Made by a program: the position numbers and the translations under genes. The notes beneath the pieces were generated by a model. It saw only the letters and a list, made by a program, of their open reading frames with translations. It had not been told where the DNA came from and did not search any database. From Thiomargarita sp. (GTDB lineage: Bacteria; Pseudomonadota; Gammaproteobacteria; Beggiatoales; Beggiatoaceae), in contig DAOVZS010000104.1 of the NCBI GenBank assembly GCA_030635005.1, forward strand, positions 1-7,383: a DNA stretch of 7,383 nt, read 5' to 3'. This document shows positions 5,334 through 7,383 of the stretch, piece after piece (the stretch's first letter is position 1; each line of letters begins with the position of its first letter).

Positions 5334-6559
5334 TGAAACGTGTTGTTATTACGGGAATGTCTGCGATTACACCCATTGGACAAGATTGGAAGAGTGTTTT
5401 TTCACACTTAAAATCCTACAAAAATGCGATTGTTTATATGCAAGAATGGGATCGTTTTGAAAGTTTGCGTACCCGGTTGGGTGCACCCGTGCTTGATGTT
5501 GACATTCCCACTCATTTTACACGTAAGAAAATTAGGGGAATGGGACGCGTGGCTCTTTTAGCGACATTAGCCACAGAAAGAGCCCTGACGGATGCGGGTT
5601 TATTAAACGATCCTGAGATTACTCAGGGCAATATGGGCGTGTCTTATGGTTCCTGTTCAGGAACCCCGACAGCTATTGCTGATTTTGTAGGGATGTTTTT
5701 ACACAAAAAAGTATCTAATATCAATGCGAATACCTATATTCGTATGATGCCACATACCACCCCAGTTAATATAGGTGTATTTTTTGGTTTGACAGGGCGT
5801 GTCATTACAACCAGTAGTGCCTGCACTTCTGGAAGTCAGGGTATTGGATATGCATATGAGACGATTAAACATGGGATACAAACGATGATGGTAGCAGGGG
5901 GGGCAGAAGAATTGGATGCGACCCAAGCTGCTGTATTTGATACCTTATTTGCAACTTGTACAGACAATGATCATCCCCAGAGTTCTCCGCGTCCTTTTGA
6001 TCGTGATCGAGACGGTTTAGTGATTGGAGAAGGAGCGGGCACTTTAATTCTTGAAGAATTAGAACATGCTAAAGCACGGGGGGCTAAAATATATGCTGAA
6101 ATTGTGGGATATGCGTCTAATTCTGATGGCACACATATTACGCAACCTAATGCTGCTACCATGCAAATTGCTATAGAACACGCCTTAAAAGATGCACATC
6201 TATCCGCCAGTCACATTGGTTATATTAATGCTCATGGGACAGCAACAGCACGGGGAGATTGTGCAGAATCTATTGCTACCTATCATGTTTTTGGTCATCA
6301 GACGCCTTTTAGTTCCAGTAAATCGTATATTGGACATACTTTAGGGGCATGTGGTAGCATAGAAGCTTGGATGACGATTGAAATGATGAATCATCAGTGG
6401 TATGCCCCCACTATTAATCTCAAAAATATTGCGGAGGATTGTGCAGATCTGGATTATATTATAGGAACAGGTCGACACTATGAGAGTGAGTATGTGATGA
6501 GTAATAATTTTGCTTTTGGTGGAGTGAATACGTCATTAATTTTTAAACGTTGGCAATAA
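5333..6559 (+). CDS. Beta-ketoacyl-ACP synthase, FabF/ApeR-like
   Basis: The 408-residue enzyme is a thiolase-fold condensing enzyme that extends an acyl chain with malonyl-ACP. The active-site Cys164 is in SSACTSGSQG, the two His are H301 (NAHGTATARGD) and H335 (SYIGHTLGACGS), and Lys330 precedes the second His; the C-terminal NNFAFGGVN loop is intact. The stretch MMPHTTPVNIGVFFGLTGRV (138-157) is the form I associate with the ApeR ketosynthase of aryl polyene clusters rather than with primary-metabolism FabF, but I cannot run the comparison. ATG 5333 overlaps the reductase stop and has GGTGGA at 5319-5324, so it is preferred over an in-frame TTG at 5327. A run of seven G lies at 5897-5903. 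The next gene starts 16 bp after the stop, so the unit probably continues. Confidence 0.85.
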   Translation: MKRVVITGMSAITPIGQDWKSVFSHLKSYKNAIVYMQEWDRFESLRTRLGAPVLDVDIPTHFTRKKIRGMGRVALLATLATERALTDAGLLNDPEITQGNMGVSYGSCSGTPTAIADFVGMFLHKKVSNINANTYIRMMPHTTPVNIGVFFGLTGRVITTSSACTSGSQGIGYAYETIKHGIQTMMVAGGAEELDATQAAVFDTLFATCTDNDHPQSSPRPFDRDRDGLVIGEGAGTLILEELEHAKARGAKIYAEIVGYASNSDGTHITQPNAATMQIAIEHALKDAHLSASHIGYINAHGTATARGDCAESIATYHVFGHQTPFSSSKSYIGHTLGACGSIEAWMTIEMMNHQWYAPTINLKNIAEDCADLDYIIGTGRHYESEYVMSNNFAFGGVNTSLIFKRWQ

Positions 6560-6575
6560 AGCGGAAATAGTGATT

Positions 6576-7190
6576 ATGAATAGAAAATATTTAGGATGGG
6601 TAGTTTTGGCTGCCATTGGTAGCAATTCTGTGTACGCACAAGGAGATTGGCGATTTCCGTTGGCACTCACTTATATTAGCGGTTTTGAAGATGTCGTTGA
6701 TATTCATGAAAAGAACTTAGAGGCAGAAGGATACATTGTAGAAACTTCCGACTTCACATCAATCGGTATTTCATTCCAGCCCTATTTTGAATTTGATTCT
6801 GGTTTCAGATTGGGAATGGGCATTGGACCCATGACCATGATTTATGGTGATACCGATTTTTTTGATCTCCCCATTAATATTAATGTTGGTTATACCTTAT
6901 TGCCTCAAAAAAGTATTTCTCCTTATATTCGAGGGGGGGTTATGTACCATGTTGTGGAAGGCGACTATGTTGAAAGCGCTACACCGGGTTTGTTTGCAGC
7001 CATTGGTATTGAATTTGCGAGACAAAATTCTGTTAGCTTTGGATTTGAAATATCTTATGATACTTCGACGATAGACATACAGAAAAAATCTCCTTATGCT
7101 TCATATTATTATGGTTATAGTTATTACACTACAGAAATCGAAGAGATTGAACCCTATGGTTTAATGATAAGTGGTTTCATAGTATTTTAA
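6576..7190 (+). CDS. Small exported outer-membrane beta-barrel protein
   Basis: The 204-residue protein has a Sec signal peptide: basic start MNRK, hydrophobic core (about 5-16) and probable cleavage after A21 (VYA-QGD). The mature part, about 183 residues, shows alternating hydrophobic and polar residues with aromatic girdle positions (FPLALTYISG, TSIGISFQPYFEF, FRLGMGIGPM, ININVGYTL, PYIRGGVMY, FGFEISYD) and ends in Phe (GLMISGFIVF), the usual C-terminal signal for BAM insertion. An OmpA/OmpW-like barrel of about eight strands is likely. A Tyr-rich segment (174-184) lies in what should be an outer loop. There are no cysteines. ATG 6576 has CGGAAA (6562-6567) in front and is preferred over GTG 6570. 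No specific function is recognised; the setting between ketosynthase and acyltransferase genes suggests a role with the lipid product at the outer membrane. Confidence 0.7.
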   Translation: MNRKYLGWVVLAAIGSNSVYAQGDWRFPLALTYISGFEDVVDIHEKNLEAEGYIVETSDFTSIGISFQPYFEFDSGFRLGMGIGPMTMIYGDTDFFDLPININVGYTLLPQKSISPYIRGGVMYHVVEGDYVESATPGLFAAIGIEFARQNSVSFGFEISYDTSTIDIQKKSPYASYYYGYSYYTTEIEEIEPYGLMISGFIVF

Positions 7191-7207
7191 ATACTGATGA
7201 TTAAAAC

Positions 7208-7383
7208 ATGTTCAAACAATTGAATTACGCTTGGCGTGTCTTTGCGACTGGCGTATGTTTTAGTGCTTTTGGTTTGGGAGGCTTATTATTAAGTCTTACT
7301 ATTTTTCCAATCATTTCTATCTTACCCATTCACTCACAATGGAAAAGGGAAAAAGCACAGTGGATTATACATCATAGTTTTCG
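7208..7383 (+). CDS. N-terminus of a probable lysophospholipid acyltransferase (3' truncated)
   Basis: The frame is open from ATG 7208 to the right edge (58 full codons). It begins MFKQLNYAWRVFATGVCFSA, followed by a Gly/Leu-rich hydrophobic segment (FGLGGLLLSLTIFP, 21-34, and on to about 40), then a basic region with QWKREKAQW. This pattern, a WR-x-FATG start followed by FGLGG and a membrane helix, is what I recall for lysophospholipid acyltransferase-family proteins found with aryl polyene genes (ApeD-like). The catalytic H-x4-D motif would come after the window ends, so the call cannot be confirmed here. No good Shine-Dalgarno precedes the ATG. The gene starts 17 bp after the beta-barrel gene on the same strand and is probably in the same operon. 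Confidence 0.55.
   Translation, partial: MFKQLNYAWRVFATGVCFSAFGLGGLLLSLTIFPIISILPIHSQWKREKAQWIIHHSF

Noticed and set aside
5699..6162. Minus-strand open frames opposite the ketosynthase gene
   Set aside because: They lie fully inside a well-supported gene, have no ribosome binding site and show no recognisable protein features; the same holds for the other antisense frames in rho, the glycosyltransferase and the HybE-like gene.
6570..6575. GTG start two codons before the barrel protein ATG
   Set aside because: CGGAAA spacing suits ATG 6576, and MNRK gives a cleaner signal-peptide start.

Overview
The window is AT-rich, almost fully coding, and reads as chromosomal DNA of a gammaproteobacterium. 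Rho is close to the E. coli protein along its whole length and keeps E. coli residue numbering through the ATPase core, and trxA lies directly upstream of rho, as in E. coli. FeoC-like, CZB, TorD and HybE-like genes together with an aryl-polyene-type reductase/ketosynthase pair would suit a Thiotrichales-like sulfur oxidizer, but that assignment is an inference from gene content. No rRNA, tRNA, CRISPR array, insertion sequence or phage gene is visible.

Layout. (1) 1-101: the C-terminal end of a coiled-coil protein on +, meeting tail to tail (4-bp overlap) a small FeoC-like winged-helix gene on - (98-316). (2) 317-487: an AT-rich divergent promoter region. (3) 488-2208: trxA, a 137-bp leader with a hairpin and a very C-rich, G-poor rut-like stretch, then rho. 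The rho ATG has no Shine-Dalgarno, while a two-codon ORF just upstream has one. (4) 2244-3515: a WbbL-type family 2 glycosyltransferase with a C-terminal membrane helix, a free-standing CZB zinc-binding protein, and a clear intrinsic terminator. (5) 3544-6559: four genes coupled by 1-bp gaps or a 1-bp overlap: a TorD-type chaperone, a HybE-like hydrogenase chaperone, a FabG-type ketoreductase and a FabF-type ketosynthase. (6) 6576-7383: a small exported beta-barrel protein and the start of a probable lysophospholipid acyltransferase that runs off the window.

How they fit together. Reductase, ketosynthase and acyltransferase look like the edge of an aryl-polyene or related outer-membrane lipid cluster (ApeQ/ApeR/ApeD-like) that should continue to the right. 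The barrel protein could act at the outer membrane in the same system. The unusual point is that this edge is translationally coupled to two redox-enzyme maturation chaperones whose client enzymes are absent from the window. The most notable non-coding element is the rho leader, which looks built for autoregulation by Rho-dependent attenuation.
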